In this document: positions 34,634 through 43,428 of the stretch, one piece after another
How the letters are laid out: every line of letters begins with the position of its first letter
How positions within the stretch are numbered: position 1 is the first letter of the stretch
NCBI RefSeq assembly: GCF_900107455.1
Contig: NZ_FNQB01000002.1
Coordinates: 310,001 to 374,000 of the forward strand
Length of the DNA: 64,000 nucleotides
Source: Asanoa ishikariensis
GTDB taxonomy: Bacteria > Actinomycetota > Actinomycetes > Mycobacteriales > Micromonosporaceae
Direction of reading: 5' to 3'
Position numbers and translations under genes: made by a program
The notes under the pieces: model-generated
What the model was told of the DNA's origin: nothing
Databases searched by the model: none
The model's input: the letters and a program-made list of their open reading frames with translations, nothing else

Positions 34634-34775
34634 GGGGTGGGTCTCGTTGTCGGGCGTAGCCCTCAAGTCAGGATCTCCGGGCGGTGACAAGGTGGAGCGC
34701 CCCACCGGACGTACGACCTTGTCACCGCCCGGAGATCCTGATGCCCTTGCGAAGTCCGACAACGAGACCCACCCC
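34634..34775. repeat. 142-bp near-perfect inverted repeat
   Basis: Symmetric element: outer arms of 20 bp (GGGGTGGGTCTCGTTGTCGG at 34634-34653 and its complement at 34756-34775), 14-nt unpaired stretches on each side, inner arms of 26 bp (34668-34693 and 34716-34741, starting TCAGGATCTCCGGG), and a 22-nt centre. It is non-coding on inspection, with no terminal duplication noticed, and lies 250 bp before ychF. It could be a MITE-like or REP-like mobile palindrome. Confidence 0.85.
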
Positions 34776-35012
34776 TCCCGGGCCTCCGCAGCTCGGGCGG
34801 GGTCCGGGGCAAAGCCCCGGAGACCACCAACAGCGCCCCACCAAAGCCCGAGCACCCGTCGAGATCCGAAGGGCGCCCGAGGCAACCACGACACCGGCCG
34901 CCAACCCCGGGGCCCCGCGGTGCCGAGACAAAGGCACCCCCAGATCCACCGTTTGATCTTGCCCCTAGGCCGCCCATCCCAAGCCGGCCACGACCCACTG
35001 AGCTTCCCTGCG

Positions 35013-35018
35013 TAAGCT
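35013..35018 (+). promoter_or_regulatory. -10 box (TAAGCT) of ychF
   Basis: TAAGCT, 8 nt, GTG 35027; spacing is one base longer than the usual 6-7 seen in this window. Confidence 0.45.
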
Positions 35019-35026
35019 GGTCTGTT

Positions 35027-36112
<1,086 letters not shown>

Positions 36113-36307
36113 CCCGGGTCCGACGGCCCGGCCCGGCGAGGCCGGCGTGCGGGGCCACCGCATCGTCGAGAAGGTCGCCTCGGCCGACTGGGACCCGCCG
36201 GCGTCGAGCCTTCGTCTCGGCCGGCCTGAACCAGCCGGCTCGAGGCTTCGCCAGATCCGGGCTGGCTACGCTTTCGATCGGATCGCTTCGACGTCTGGGG
36301 ATGACTT

Positions 36308-36568
36308 ATGTACCTGCTCGAACTGGCCTTCGACGGCAACCCTGAGCGGCTGGAGCACCGGCCCGCACACCGTGAGGTCCTCGCGGCTCTCAAGGAGCGC
36401 GGGAAGGTCGCGATGGCGGGCCCGTACGCCGACGAGTCCGGGGCTTTGCTGATCTTCGACGTGGCCACCGAAGAAGAGTTCGAGGCGTTGGTTGCCGCCG
36501 ACCCCTACTACCGGGCTCCCGGTGTCACGATCGCCGCCAAGCGCCTGTGGAATCCCGTCATCCGGTGA
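36308..36568 (+). CDS. YciI-family protein
   Basis: 86 residues, whole-length YciI-like ferredoxin-fold: the His of LEHRPAHREVLAAL and the Asp of GPYADESGALLIFD occupy the family's putative active site. Function is not established; the fold resembles chlorite-dismutase-like dimeric proteins. Ribosome-binding TGGGG precedes ATG 36308. The last 11 bp overlap the convergent gene. The 195-bp gap after ychF has GC-rich inverted segments but nothing I can name. Confidence 0.85.
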   Translation: MYLLELAFDGNPERLEHRPAHREVLAALKERGKVAMAGPYADESGALLIFDVATEEEFEALVAADPYYRAPGVTIAAKRLWNPVIR

Positions 36569-36929
36569 TGTAGTGCAGCACCACGTTGTGGACGTGGTGG
36601 GCCTTGTCGGAGCCGCGGAACTCGACCTCGTACGTGTGGGCGCCCACGTGGATGGCGATCGTGCCCGTCGAGAAGAACGCTCCGCCCCAGGACTTGTTGC
36701 TGACCACGCTCACGCTGGTGATCTTGGCGTACGGGATGCTGGTGATGGCGACCTTCTTGCCGATGAACGACTTGTCCTGCACGATCACGCGGCGGTTGGT
36801 GACACCGATGAAACCAGTGCCGGCGCCGATCGCGTCGTAGACCGCGATGACCTCCTCGCCCTGCAACAGGCCGCTCTCGATCTGCCGCAACTGCTCTTTC
36901 CGGTCGTACTTGGCGTTCGTGGTCGTCAT
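36558..36929 (-). CDS. small PH-domain (YokE-like) protein
   Basis: 123 residues. An N-terminal helix (YDRKEQLRQIESGLLQGEEVIAVY) followed by a bacterial PH-like barrel with GFIGVTNRRVIVQDK, IPYAKITSVSVVSNK and a terminal helix (AHHVHNVVLHYI). These proteins are common in actinobacteria; their role is unknown. ATG 36929 has TAGCGT ending 7 nt upstream; the longer reading to 36956 would include that promoter. Confidence 0.8.
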   Translation of the reverse strand: MTTTNAKYDRKEQLRQIESGLLQGEEVIAVYDAIGAGTGFIGVTNRRVIVQDKSFIGKKVAITSIPYAKITSVSVVSNKSWGGAFFSTGTIAIHVGAHTYEVEFRGSDKAHHVHNVVLHYITG

Positions 36930-36936
36930 ACGAACG

Positions 36937-36942
36937 ACGCTA
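36937..36942 (-). promoter_or_regulatory. -10 box (TAGCGT)
   Basis: Minus-strand TAGCGT, 7 nt, ATG 36929. Confidence 0.5.
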
Positions 36943-36997
36943 AGGGCCGCGGTCAAGGACGAGATTTCTCACGCTAGGCAGCACGGGCGGGGCCGGG

Positions 36998-37003
36998 CAT
37001 GCT
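36998..37003 (+). promoter_or_regulatory. -10-like box (CATGCT)
   Basis: CATGCT, 6 nt, ATG 37010; divergent from the PH-domain gene. Confidence 0.35.
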
Positions 37004-37009
37004 GTCGCC

Positions 37010-37768
37010 ATGAGTCTCGATGGTGTGGTGGCGTTGGTTACGGGCGGCTCGCGGGGGATCGGGCGGGCGGCGGCCCAGCGGCTCGCGGGCAGCGGCGCGA
37101 CCGTGGTCGTGCACTACGGGACCAACAAGGCCGCCGCGCAGGAGACCGTGGACAGTCTCGGCGCCGGTGGCCACGAGATGCTGCCGGCCGACCTCAAGGA
37201 CCCGGCCCAGATCAAAGAGCTCGTCGACCAGGTGGTCGCCCGGCACGGCACGATCGGGGTCCTGGTCAACAACGCCGGGACGTACGAGCCGCATCCTGTG
37301 CTCGAGACCTCTTACGAGCAGTGGCAGGACGTCTGGCGGCGGACGATGGACACCAACCTGACCGGGCCCGCCAACCTGATCCACGAGGTCGTGCCGCACA
37401 TGGTCGCCGCCGGCGGTGGGCGGATCGTCAACATCACCTCGCGCGGCGCGTTCCGGGGTGAGCCGACCCACCCGGCCTACGGCGCCAGCAAGGCCGGCCT
37501 CAACAGCCTCAGCCAGTCGCTGGCCAAGGCGCTCGGCCAGCACAACATCTTCGTCACCGCGGTCGCGCCCGGGTACGTGGACACCGACATGGCCGCGCCC
37601 TACCTCAACGGGCCTCGTGGCGAGGCGATCCGCAACGAGACCGCCATCGGGCGCATCGCGGATGTCGACGAGGTGGCGAAGCTGGTGGTCTTCCTGGCCA
37701 CGCCGGGCACGGAGTCGATGACCGGCGGGGTCATCGACATCAACGGCGCTTCCTACCTGCGTACGTGA
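37010..37768 (+). CDS. short-chain dehydrogenase/reductase (FabG-like)
   Basis: 252 residues. Classical SDR: NAD(P)-binding TGGSRGIGR (about 11-19), NNAG (about 88-91), catalytic Ser in NITSRGAF, YGASK (Tyr/Lys about 157-161), and the C-terminal GGVIDINGASYL. It resembles 3-oxoacyl-ACP reductases and general SDR oxidoreductases; the substrate cannot be told from sequence. No fatty-acid genes lie nearby. The end overlaps the open reading of a degraded fragment on the other strand. Confidence 0.88.
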   Translation: MSLDGVVALVTGGSRGIGRAAAQRLAGSGATVVVHYGTNKAAAQETVDSLGAGGHEMLPADLKDPAQIKELVDQVVARHGTIGVLVNNAGTYEPHPVLETSYEQWQDVWRRTMDTNLTGPANLIHEVVPHMVAAGGGRIVNITSRGAFRGEPTHPAYGASKAGLNSLSQSLAKALGQHNIFVTAVAPGYVDTDMAAPYLNGPRGEAIRNETAIGRIADVDEVAKLVVFLATPGTESMTGGVIDINGASYLRT

Positions 37769-37885
37769 CGGCGGAGCCGGTGGCTTCGTAACCGTCGGTG
37801 ACGAGGAAAGGCCACAGCGCACCGAGTAAGCAACCCAGGAGAGTGGCGCCGGATACCCACAGCAGCGAGTGGCGGTAGGTCGCCG
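37740..37885 (-). pseudogene. possible remnant of a membrane-protein gene
   Basis: On the minus strand, upstream of TGA 37742-37740, a frame reads SATYRHSLLWVSGATLLG, then CLLGALWPFLVTDGYEATG, and ends AGRKRR-stop. It looks like a transmembrane helix with a basic tail, yet no ATG, GTG or TTG occurs in frame before an upstream stop. It directly follows the stop of the 37891 gene. It is either a decayed gene end or a chance reading. Confidence 0.3.
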
Positions 37886-37890
37886 ACTGG

Positions 37891-38310
37891 CTACTCCACG
37901 TTGAGAACGAGCCGGTAAGCGTCTTCGATGCGCGCCGCGAGCGTCACTTCGCGTTCCGTGATCGACACCCCGTCGGCGGCTGCGAGCTTGACCTGTGTGT
38001 AACCATCGAGGCGACGGATTTCAGCCCTGAGGCGCAATGCGTCCGCGCAGACCTTCACCCGTTCGGTGAGATCGCTGTGTTGCGAGTTGTCGAGCTGGAA
38101 CACCCGCTTGAGCTGCTTGTCCTCGCGCGACCAACCGGCCAGCAGGGCGAGCGCGTCTGACAGATAGTCGCCTCGGGCCCGACCGTTCCACAGGGCTCGC
38201 ATCCACACCTCCCAGGCGTCGTTGCCGGCTTGTGGCCAAATCGCCGCCATCTCGTCATGGTTCGGCGCCCTCAGTCTTTCGCTGACCGGCCCTGGTGTCC
38301 ACGCCCACAT
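37891..38310 (-). CDS. hypothetical protein, accessory type
   Basis: 139 residues, soluble, Trp-rich in the first half (MWAWTPGPVSE, AAIWPQAGNDAWEVWMRALWNG), then a helical region (DLTERVKVCADALRLRAEIRRLDGY) and a short beta-like end. No family recognised. ATG 38310 follows AAGGGGGAA, a good ribosome-binding site. It has looser codon bias than its neighbours and a degraded fragment beside it, so this spot may be a site of gene gain and loss. Divergent from mutT. Confidence 0.6.
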   Translation of the reverse strand: MWAWTPGPVSERLRAPNHDEMAAIWPQAGNDAWEVWMRALWNGRARGDYLSDALALLAGWSREDKQLKRVFQLDNSQHSDLTERVKVCADALRLRAEIRRLDGYTQVKLAAADGVSITEREVTLAARIEDAYRLVLNVE

Positions 38311-38382
38311 TTCCCCCTTGTGGTGACCTAGGGGACGGCTCCGGCACCCGAAACGACATTTCATCTGGCAGGCTGGTTGCTC

Positions 38383-38823
38383 GTGCACGCCGAACGTCCG
38401 AGTCAGTCCGCCAGCCGGGGGAGTGCGACCATCCTCGTCATCGTCGGTGCCGCCATCGTTGCTGAGCGTAAAGTTCTGGCCTGCGCCCGGGCACATCCTC
38501 CGGAATTAGCCGGCATGTGGGAGTTTCCCGGCGGGAAGGTCGAGCCGGGTGAGTCCGAGACCGGTGCACTCGTGCGGGAATGCCAGGAAGAACTGGGTGT
38601 GCGGATCGCGGTCGGTGATCGCATCGGCGACGATATCCCGTTGGGACACCGCCGTACCGTATTGAAGATTTTCGCCGCACGACTGGTTGACGGCGACCCG
38701 AAGCCGTTGGAGCATGCCGCCCTGCGCTGGCTGGGTCCCGACGAGCTCGACGACGTGCCGTGGCTCCCGGCCGACGCCCCGATCGTGGAGGCCCTCCGCG
38801 CCGGCCCCTGGCTGGGCCAATAG
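38383..38823 (+). CDS. mutT: MutT-type Nudix hydrolase (8-oxo-dGTP diphosphatase)
   Basis: 146 residues. Complete Nudix box starting GGKVEPGESETG and ending RECQEELGV, about residues 49-71. WEFPGG immediately before it is typical of MutT proteins that sanitise 8-oxo-dGTP; the protein also has the terminal WLGPDELDDVPWLPAD found in that group. GTG 38383 is preferred to the TTG two codons upstream. A strong terminator follows. Confidence 0.88.
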   Translation: MHAERPSQSASRGSATILVIVGAAIVAERKVLACARAHPPELAGMWEFPGGKVEPGESETGALVRECQEELGVRIAVGDRIGDDIPLGHRRTVLKIFAARLVDGDPKPLEHAALRWLGPDELDDVPWLPADAPIVEALRAGPWLGQ

Positions 38824-38826
38824 AAA

Positions 38827-38856
38827 AAGGGCCCCCGGCCGAAGCCGGGGGCCCTT
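38827..38856. terminator. bidirectional terminator between mutT and sdhB
   Basis: A 13-bp perfect stem (AAGGGCCCCCGGC and complement) with a CGAA tetraloop, preceded by an A-run that becomes a U-run for sdhB transcripts on the minus strand. Confidence 0.85.
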
Positions 38857-38865
38857 ACAAAAGCC

Positions 38866-39915
38866 TCAGTCCTGGTCCGGGTGCGCGTAGTTGAGGTCGC
38901 GCGGAGGCATCGGGAACTCCACGTCGTCGCCGAACGGTGATGCGGCTCCCGAGCGGTCGAACGCGGCCTCGCTGACGCCCAGGCGGCCGTTGGCGCCCAC
39001 CGCCGGAAGCTGCGCGGGCCCGACCCGCCGGTGCCAGTTGACGCCTCGTTCCACTTCCTGCTCCTCGGTGCGTTCGTGTGCGTCCGGAAGGTCCACGCCG
39101 GTCATGGCGGGGCCCGCGGAAACCGCATGGCTGGAGCCGGACTGTACCAACTGGTCATCGTCAGGGTGCCGGCGGAAGATCTTGCTGCCCAGCCACACCA
39201 GCGGATCGTATTTACGGTCCACCACGCGCTCCTTCATCGGAATGATCGCGTTGTCGGTGATCTTGATGTGCTCAGGGCACACCTCGCTGCAGCACTTGGT
39301 GATGTTGCAGTACCCGAGGCCCTGATGCTGCTGAGCGTACGTCTTCCGGTCTTCCCGCGCGTCCAATGGATGCATATCCAGCTCCGCCGCGCGGATGAAG
39401 GTCCGCGGACCCGAGAACGCCTTCTTGTTCTCGTCGTGGTCACGCACCACGTGGCAGGTGTTCTGGCACAGGAAGCACTCGATGCACTTGCGGAACTCCT
39501 GCGAGCGCTCGACGTCGATCTGCTGCATCCGGTATTCGCCGGGTGCCAGGTCGGCGGGCGGGGCGAACGCCGGCGTCTCCCGGGCCTTCTCGTAGTTGAA
39601 CGAGACGTCCGTGACGAGGTCGCGGATCACCGGGAAGGTGCGCAAGGGCGTCACCGTGATGGTCTCGTCCTCGGAGAACGTCGACATCCGGGTCATGCAG
39701 CCCAGCCGCGGCATGCCGTTGATCTCCATCGAGCACGAGCCGCACTTGCCGGCCTTGCAGTTCCATCGGCAGGCGAGGTCGGGCGCTTCGGTGGCCTGGA
39801 GCCGGTGGATGATGTCGAGCACGACCTCACCCTCGTTGACCTCGACCTGGTAGTCCTGCAGGTCGCCGCCGGTCTCGTCACCACGCCAGACCTTGAATTG
39901 GCGCTTCTCTCCCAT
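38866..39915 (-). CDS. sdhB: succinate dehydrogenase iron-sulfur subunit with long C-terminal extension
   Basis: 349 residues. [2Fe-2S] domain with Cys49, Cys53, Cys58, Cys61 and Cys73; then the [3Fe-4S]/[4Fe-4S] domain with CIECFLCQNTC and CNITKCCSEVCPEH. It passes electrons from SdhA to the membrane subunit. The usual family end is near residue 245; residues 243-349 form a polar, Pro/Gly/Glu-rich extension with no further cysteine, ending PPRDLNYAHPDQD. It starts one base inside the sdhA stop (TAATG), so it is translationally coupled. The three-gene set resembles mycobacterial Sdh1 (Rv0247c-Rv0249c). Confidence 0.94.
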   Translation of the reverse strand: MGEKRQFKVWRGDETGGDLQDYQVEVNEGEVVLDIIHRLQATEAPDLACRWNCKAGKCGSCSMEINGMPRLGCMTRMSTFSEDETITVTPLRTFPVIRDLVTDVSFNYEKARETPAFAPPADLAPGEYRMQQIDVERSQEFRKCIECFLCQNTCHVVRDHDENKKAFSGPRTFIRAAELDMHPLDAREDRKTYAQQHQGLGYCNITKCCSEVCPEHIKITDNAIIPMKERVVDRKYDPLVWLGSKIFRRHPDDDQLVQSGSSHAVSAGPAMTGVDLPDAHERTEEQEVERGVNWHRRVGPAQLPAVGANGRLGVSEAAFDRSGAASPFGDDVEFPMPPRDLNYAHPDQD

Positions 39916-41828
39916 TACTTGCTCGCCCCTTCGGTAGCAGACGTGTCGAACTCCGCCAGCTCTTCCTCGGTCAGGTACTTCGAAAGCTCGCCTCGGTCGA
40001 AGAGCCCGACCAGCTCCGGCCGGATCTTCGGCAGCGGCTTGTGCTCGAGCCGGACCTTGTCGCCGTCGAGCGAGCAGACGAGGTTGACCGTCCGCCACTT
40101 CGCGGACATCGCGGGGAAGTCCTCGCGGGTGTGGCCGCCCCGCGACTCCTCCCGCTCCAGCGCCGCCTTCGCGGTGCACTCGGAGACCACCAGCATGTTG
40201 CGCAGGTCCAGAGCGAGGTGCCAGCCCGGGTTGTACCGGCGGCCGCCGGTCGCACCGACGTTGGCGACCCGCACGCGCAGCTCCGCGAGCCGGGTCAGGG
40301 CGTCCTCGAGCTCGCCCTTGCGGCGGATGATGCCGACCAGGTCGCCCATCACCGCTTGCAGATCCTGCTGGAGCTTGTACGGGTTCTCGCCCGTCTCCCG
40401 CGCGAGCGGGGCGAGCGCCGTGTCGACGGCCGCCTCGACGTCGGCCGCGGGCACGGTCGGACGCTTCTCCATGCTGTCGACGTAGCTGGCCGCGAACTCG
40501 CCGGCGCGCTTGCCGAACACCAGCAGGTCGGACAGCGAGTTGCCGCCGAGCCGGTTGGAGCCGTGCATGCCGCCGGACACCTCGCCGGCCGCGAACAGGC
40601 CCTGCACGTGCCCCATCGCCGCGCCGGAGTCAGGCTCGACCTCGACGCCGCCCATCACGTAGTGGCAGGTGGGGCCGATCTCCATGGGCTCCTTGGTGAT
40701 GTCGACGTCGGCCAGCTCCTTGAACTGGTGGTACATCGACGGCAGGCGCTTCTGGATGTACTCGGCCGAGCGACGCGACGCGATGTCGAGGTAGATGCCG
40801 CCGGCCGGAGTGCCGCGACCCTCCTTGACCTCGTTGTTGATCGCGCGGGCGACCTCGTCGCGGGGGAGCAGCTCCGGCGGGCGCCGGTTGTTGTCCGGGT
40901 CGGTGTACCAGCGGTCCGCCTCCTCCTCGGTCTCCGCGTACTGCTTGCGGAAGACGTCGGGGACGTACTCGAACATGAACCGCTTGCCCTCGGAGTTCTT
41001 GAGGACGCCGCCGTCGCCGCGGACCGACTCGGTGACCAGGATGCCCTTGACCGAGGGCGGCCAGACCATGCCGGTCGGGTGGAACTGGAGGAACTCCATG
41101 TTGATCAGCGTCGCGCCGGCGCGCAGGGCCAGCGCGTGGCCGTCGCCCGTGTACTCCCAGGAGTTCGACGTGACCTTGTAGGACCGGCCGACGCCGCCGG
41201 TTGCCAGCACCACCGCGGGCGCCTGGAACAGCAGGAAGTCGCCGGACTCGCGGTAGTAGCCGAACGCGCCGGCGATCCGGTCACCGTCGAGCAGCAGCTC
41301 GGTGATGGTGGTCTCGGCGAACACCCGGATCCGGGCGTCGTAGTCGCCGAACTCGCGCTTGTCCTCCTGCTGGAGCGACACGATCTTCTGCTGGAGCGTG
41401 CGGATCAGCTCCAAGCCGGTGCGGTCACCGACGTGCGCGAGGCGGGGGTACTCGTGACCACCGAAGTTGCGCTGCGAGATCTTGCCGTCCGGCGTGCGGT
41501 CGAACAGCGCGCCGTAGGTCTCCAGCTCCCAGATCCGCTGCGGCGCCTCTTTGGCGTGCAGCTCGGCCATCCGGAAGTTGTTGAGGAACTTGCCGCCGCG
41601 CATGGTGTCGCGGAAGTGCACCTGCCAGTTGTCGCGCGAGTTCGCGTTGCCCATCGCCGCGGCGGCGCCACCCTCGGCCATCACCGTGTGGGCCTTGCCG
41701 AACAGCGACTTGGAGATGATGGCGACCCGCTTGCCGGCCAGCCGTGCCTCGATCGCCGCGCGGAGGCCGGCGCCGCCGGCGCCGATCACGACGACGTCGT
41801 AGTGGTGTCGTTCGATTCGCTCAGTCAT
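39915..41828 (-). CDS. sdhA: succinate dehydrogenase/fumarate reductase flavoprotein subunit
   Basis: 637 residues. FAD-binding GAGGAGLRAA near residue 17; covalent-FAD His in GKAHTVMAEGG about residue 48; substrate-site residues in HPTG (EFLQFHPTGMV) and the catalytic Arg/His in the GGNSLSDLLVFGKRAG to C-terminal part. It oxidises succinate to fumarate. It lies between the membrane subunit (10 bp upstream) and sdhB (1-bp overlap) in a three-gene operon with no separate sdhD, as in the Sdh1 type. Confidence 0.96.
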   Translation of the reverse strand: MTERIERHHYDVVVIGAGGAGLRAAIEARLAGKRVAIISKSLFGKAHTVMAEGGAAAAMGNANSRDNWQVHFRDTMRGGKFLNNFRMAELHAKEAPQRIWELETYGALFDRTPDGKISQRNFGGHEYPRLAHVGDRTGLELIRTLQQKIVSLQQEDKREFGDYDARIRVFAETTITELLLDGDRIAGAFGYYRESGDFLLFQAPAVVLATGGVGRSYKVTSNSWEYTGDGHALALRAGATLINMEFLQFHPTGMVWPPSVKGILVTESVRGDGGVLKNSEGKRFMFEYVPDVFRKQYAETEEEADRWYTDPDNNRRPPELLPRDEVARAINNEVKEGRGTPAGGIYLDIASRRSAEYIQKRLPSMYHQFKELADVDITKEPMEIGPTCHYVMGGVEVEPDSGAAMGHVQGLFAAGEVSGGMHGSNRLGGNSLSDLLVFGKRAGEFAASYVDSMEKRPTVPAADVEAAVDTALAPLARETGENPYKLQQDLQAVMGDLVGIIRRKGELEDALTRLAELRVRVANVGATGGRRYNPGWHLALDLRNMLVVSECTAKAALEREESRGGHTREDFPAMSAKWRTVNLVCSLDGDKVRLEHKPLPKIRPELVGLFDRGELSKYLTEEELAEFDTSATEGASK

Positions 41829-41838
41829 GTCAGTCGCC

Positions 41839-42642
41839 TCAGTTGATGAACCGCACGTCGCCGAACCATCCCGCCGAGACCGCCATGATGTAGAAGTCCG
41901 TGATGGCGAGCGTCGCGAGAGTGATCCAGGCCAGCTGCATGTGCCGGGTGTTCAGCTTGGACACGAACGTCCAGAAGCGGTAACGCACCGGGTGGCGGGA
42001 GAAGTGCTTGAGCCGCCCGCCCGCGATGTGCCGGCACGAGTGGCAGGAGAGCGTATAGGCCCAGAGCATGACCACATTCAAAATAAGAATGAGGTTGCCG
42101 AGCCCGAAGCCGAATCCCTCGGGGCTGTGGAACGCCTTGATGGCATCCCACGTGTTGATGACCGAGATGATGCCGGCGGCGTAGAACGCGTACCGGTGGG
42201 CGTTCTGGAAAATCAGCGGGAAGCGCGTCTCGCCCGAGTAGGTCTTGTGACCGTCGGGGACCGCGCACGCCGGCGGGGAAAGCCAGAACGAGCGGTAGTA
42301 CGCCTTGCGGTAGTAGTAGCACGTCAGCCGGAAGAGCAGCAGGAACGGCAGCGTGAGGGCCGCCTCCGGGATGATCCACCAGCTCGGCAGGAAGGTGCCG
42401 AACTCTGCCGCCTCGCCGCACCTGTCGGTAAGACATGGCGAATAGAACGGCGTCAGATAGTGGTAGTCCTCCACGAAGAACCACTTGTGCATGTAGACCC
42501 GGACGGTCGCGTAGGCGATCCAGGCGCTCAGCCCGATCACGGTGATGAGGGGCGCTATCCACCATCGATCCGTACGCAACGTCCGAGCCGAAATCGAGGC
42601 GCGCGCCTGCGCCCCGACCGGCCTCGTCGCCGTTGTCGTCAT
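41839..42642 (-). CDS. sdhC: succinate dehydrogenase cytochrome b / membrane anchor subunit
   Basis: 267 residues with five transmembrane helices (about 30-48, 90-110, 145-165, 175-195, 235-255). Candidate haem or quinone-site histidines are in QNAHRYAF, LSCHSCRH and NTRHMQ. Cys-containing loops (SPCLTDRCGEA; LSPPACAVPD) on the outer side recall the single-anchor mycobacterial Sdh1 subunit. First gene of sdhCAB; ATG 42642 has GGGAGAC 6 nt upstream. The 119-bp gap before it must hold the operon promoter, but I see no clear box. Confidence 0.85.
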   Translation of the reverse strand: MTTTATRPVGAQARASISARTLRTDRWWIAPLITVIGLSAWIAYATVRVYMHKWFFVEDYHYLTPFYSPCLTDRCGEAAEFGTFLPSWWIIPEAALTLPFLLLFRLTCYYYRKAYYRSFWLSPPACAVPDGHKTYSGETRFPLIFQNAHRYAFYAAGIISVINTWDAIKAFHSPEGFGFGLGNLILILNVVMLWAYTLSCHSCRHIAGGRLKHFSRHPVRYRFWTFVSKLNTRHMQLAWITLATLAITDFYIMAVSAGWFGDVRFIN

Positions 42643-42761
42643 GAAGTCTCCCGCAAGGTTCTTATGGCCGCTGGCCGGCGCGTGACGGTGCACACGTTAC
42701 GCCGGGGGAATCAAGCGGCTCGCAGAGGTGCCAGCGGGTGTGATCAATCCGCTCGACGCAC

Positions 42762-43418
42762 TTACAGATCGGGTGCACCGAGCCGGCGTACGGACGGCGA
42801 ACAGTCGCGGTGAAGGTCTTCGAGACGTTCGAGCACCGGTAGGTCGCGGTCGCCACTCGGTGCGACGAAGAACGCCGGAGCACCCGACGAGGCCTGTCGG
42901 TCGAGCGCGTTCGCGTACGCGGTGCGGGCCTCTACGAGCTCCGTCCACATGTTCACGGTCCGGTCGTCGGCGCGGTCGTCCCGGTCGCGTTCGGCGACCC
43001 GGCGCAGGTCGTCGAGGAACGGCTGGAGGGCGGCGTTCTCGTTGCGGATCGCGACGGCACGCTGGCGCGGACCGGCCGCGGAGCCCGGCGGCGCCACCCG
43101 GTTGAGCCGCACCTCGAGCGCGCGGCACGCGTCGTCGACCCGCACCCGGTCGCGGCCGTCGGCACTCGCCTCGTCGACGGCGCCGACGAGCCGCGCCACG
43201 CCGATCGAGATGCCCGTGCAGGCACCGAGCACCACCACGACGGCGGCGACCACGATCGCGATCACAATCCGGCGACGACCCCGATTGTCCTTATTGTCTG
43301 GACCGGGAGTCGTTGCCGTGTCGGGATCCGGCGCCGAAGCGGGCGCAGGATCCACCAATTTATCCGGTTCGGGCGCGTCGGGCGACCTCGGATACGGCGG
43401 GGGTGGCGGGGTCGTCAT
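42762..43418 (-). CDS. single-TM protein with proline-rich cytoplasmic N-terminus
   Basis: 218 residues: a Pro-rich N-terminus (PPPPPYPRSPDAPEPD), one transmembrane helix (about 52-75) and an extracytoplasmic helical domain of about 140 residues with two or three cysteines, one near the end (LHRDCSP). No family recognised. It lies 10 bp after tldE and is probably the third gene of that operon. Confidence 0.7.
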   Translation of the reverse strand: MTTPPPPPYPRSPDAPEPDKLVDPAPASAPDPDTATTPGPDNKDNRGRRRIVIAIVVAAVVVVLGACTGISIGVARLVGAVDEASADGRDRVRVDDACRALEVRLNRVAPPGSAAGPRQRAVAIRNENAALQPFLDDLRRVAERDRDDRADDRTVNMWTELVEARTAYANALDRQASSGAPAFFVAPSGDRDLPVLERLEDLHRDCSPSVRRLGAPDL

Positions 43419-43428
43419 ACAGACGAAT

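Noticed and set aside
40041-41846. 601-codon open frame antisense to sdhA
   Set aside because: Same reason; sdhA motifs are unambiguous.
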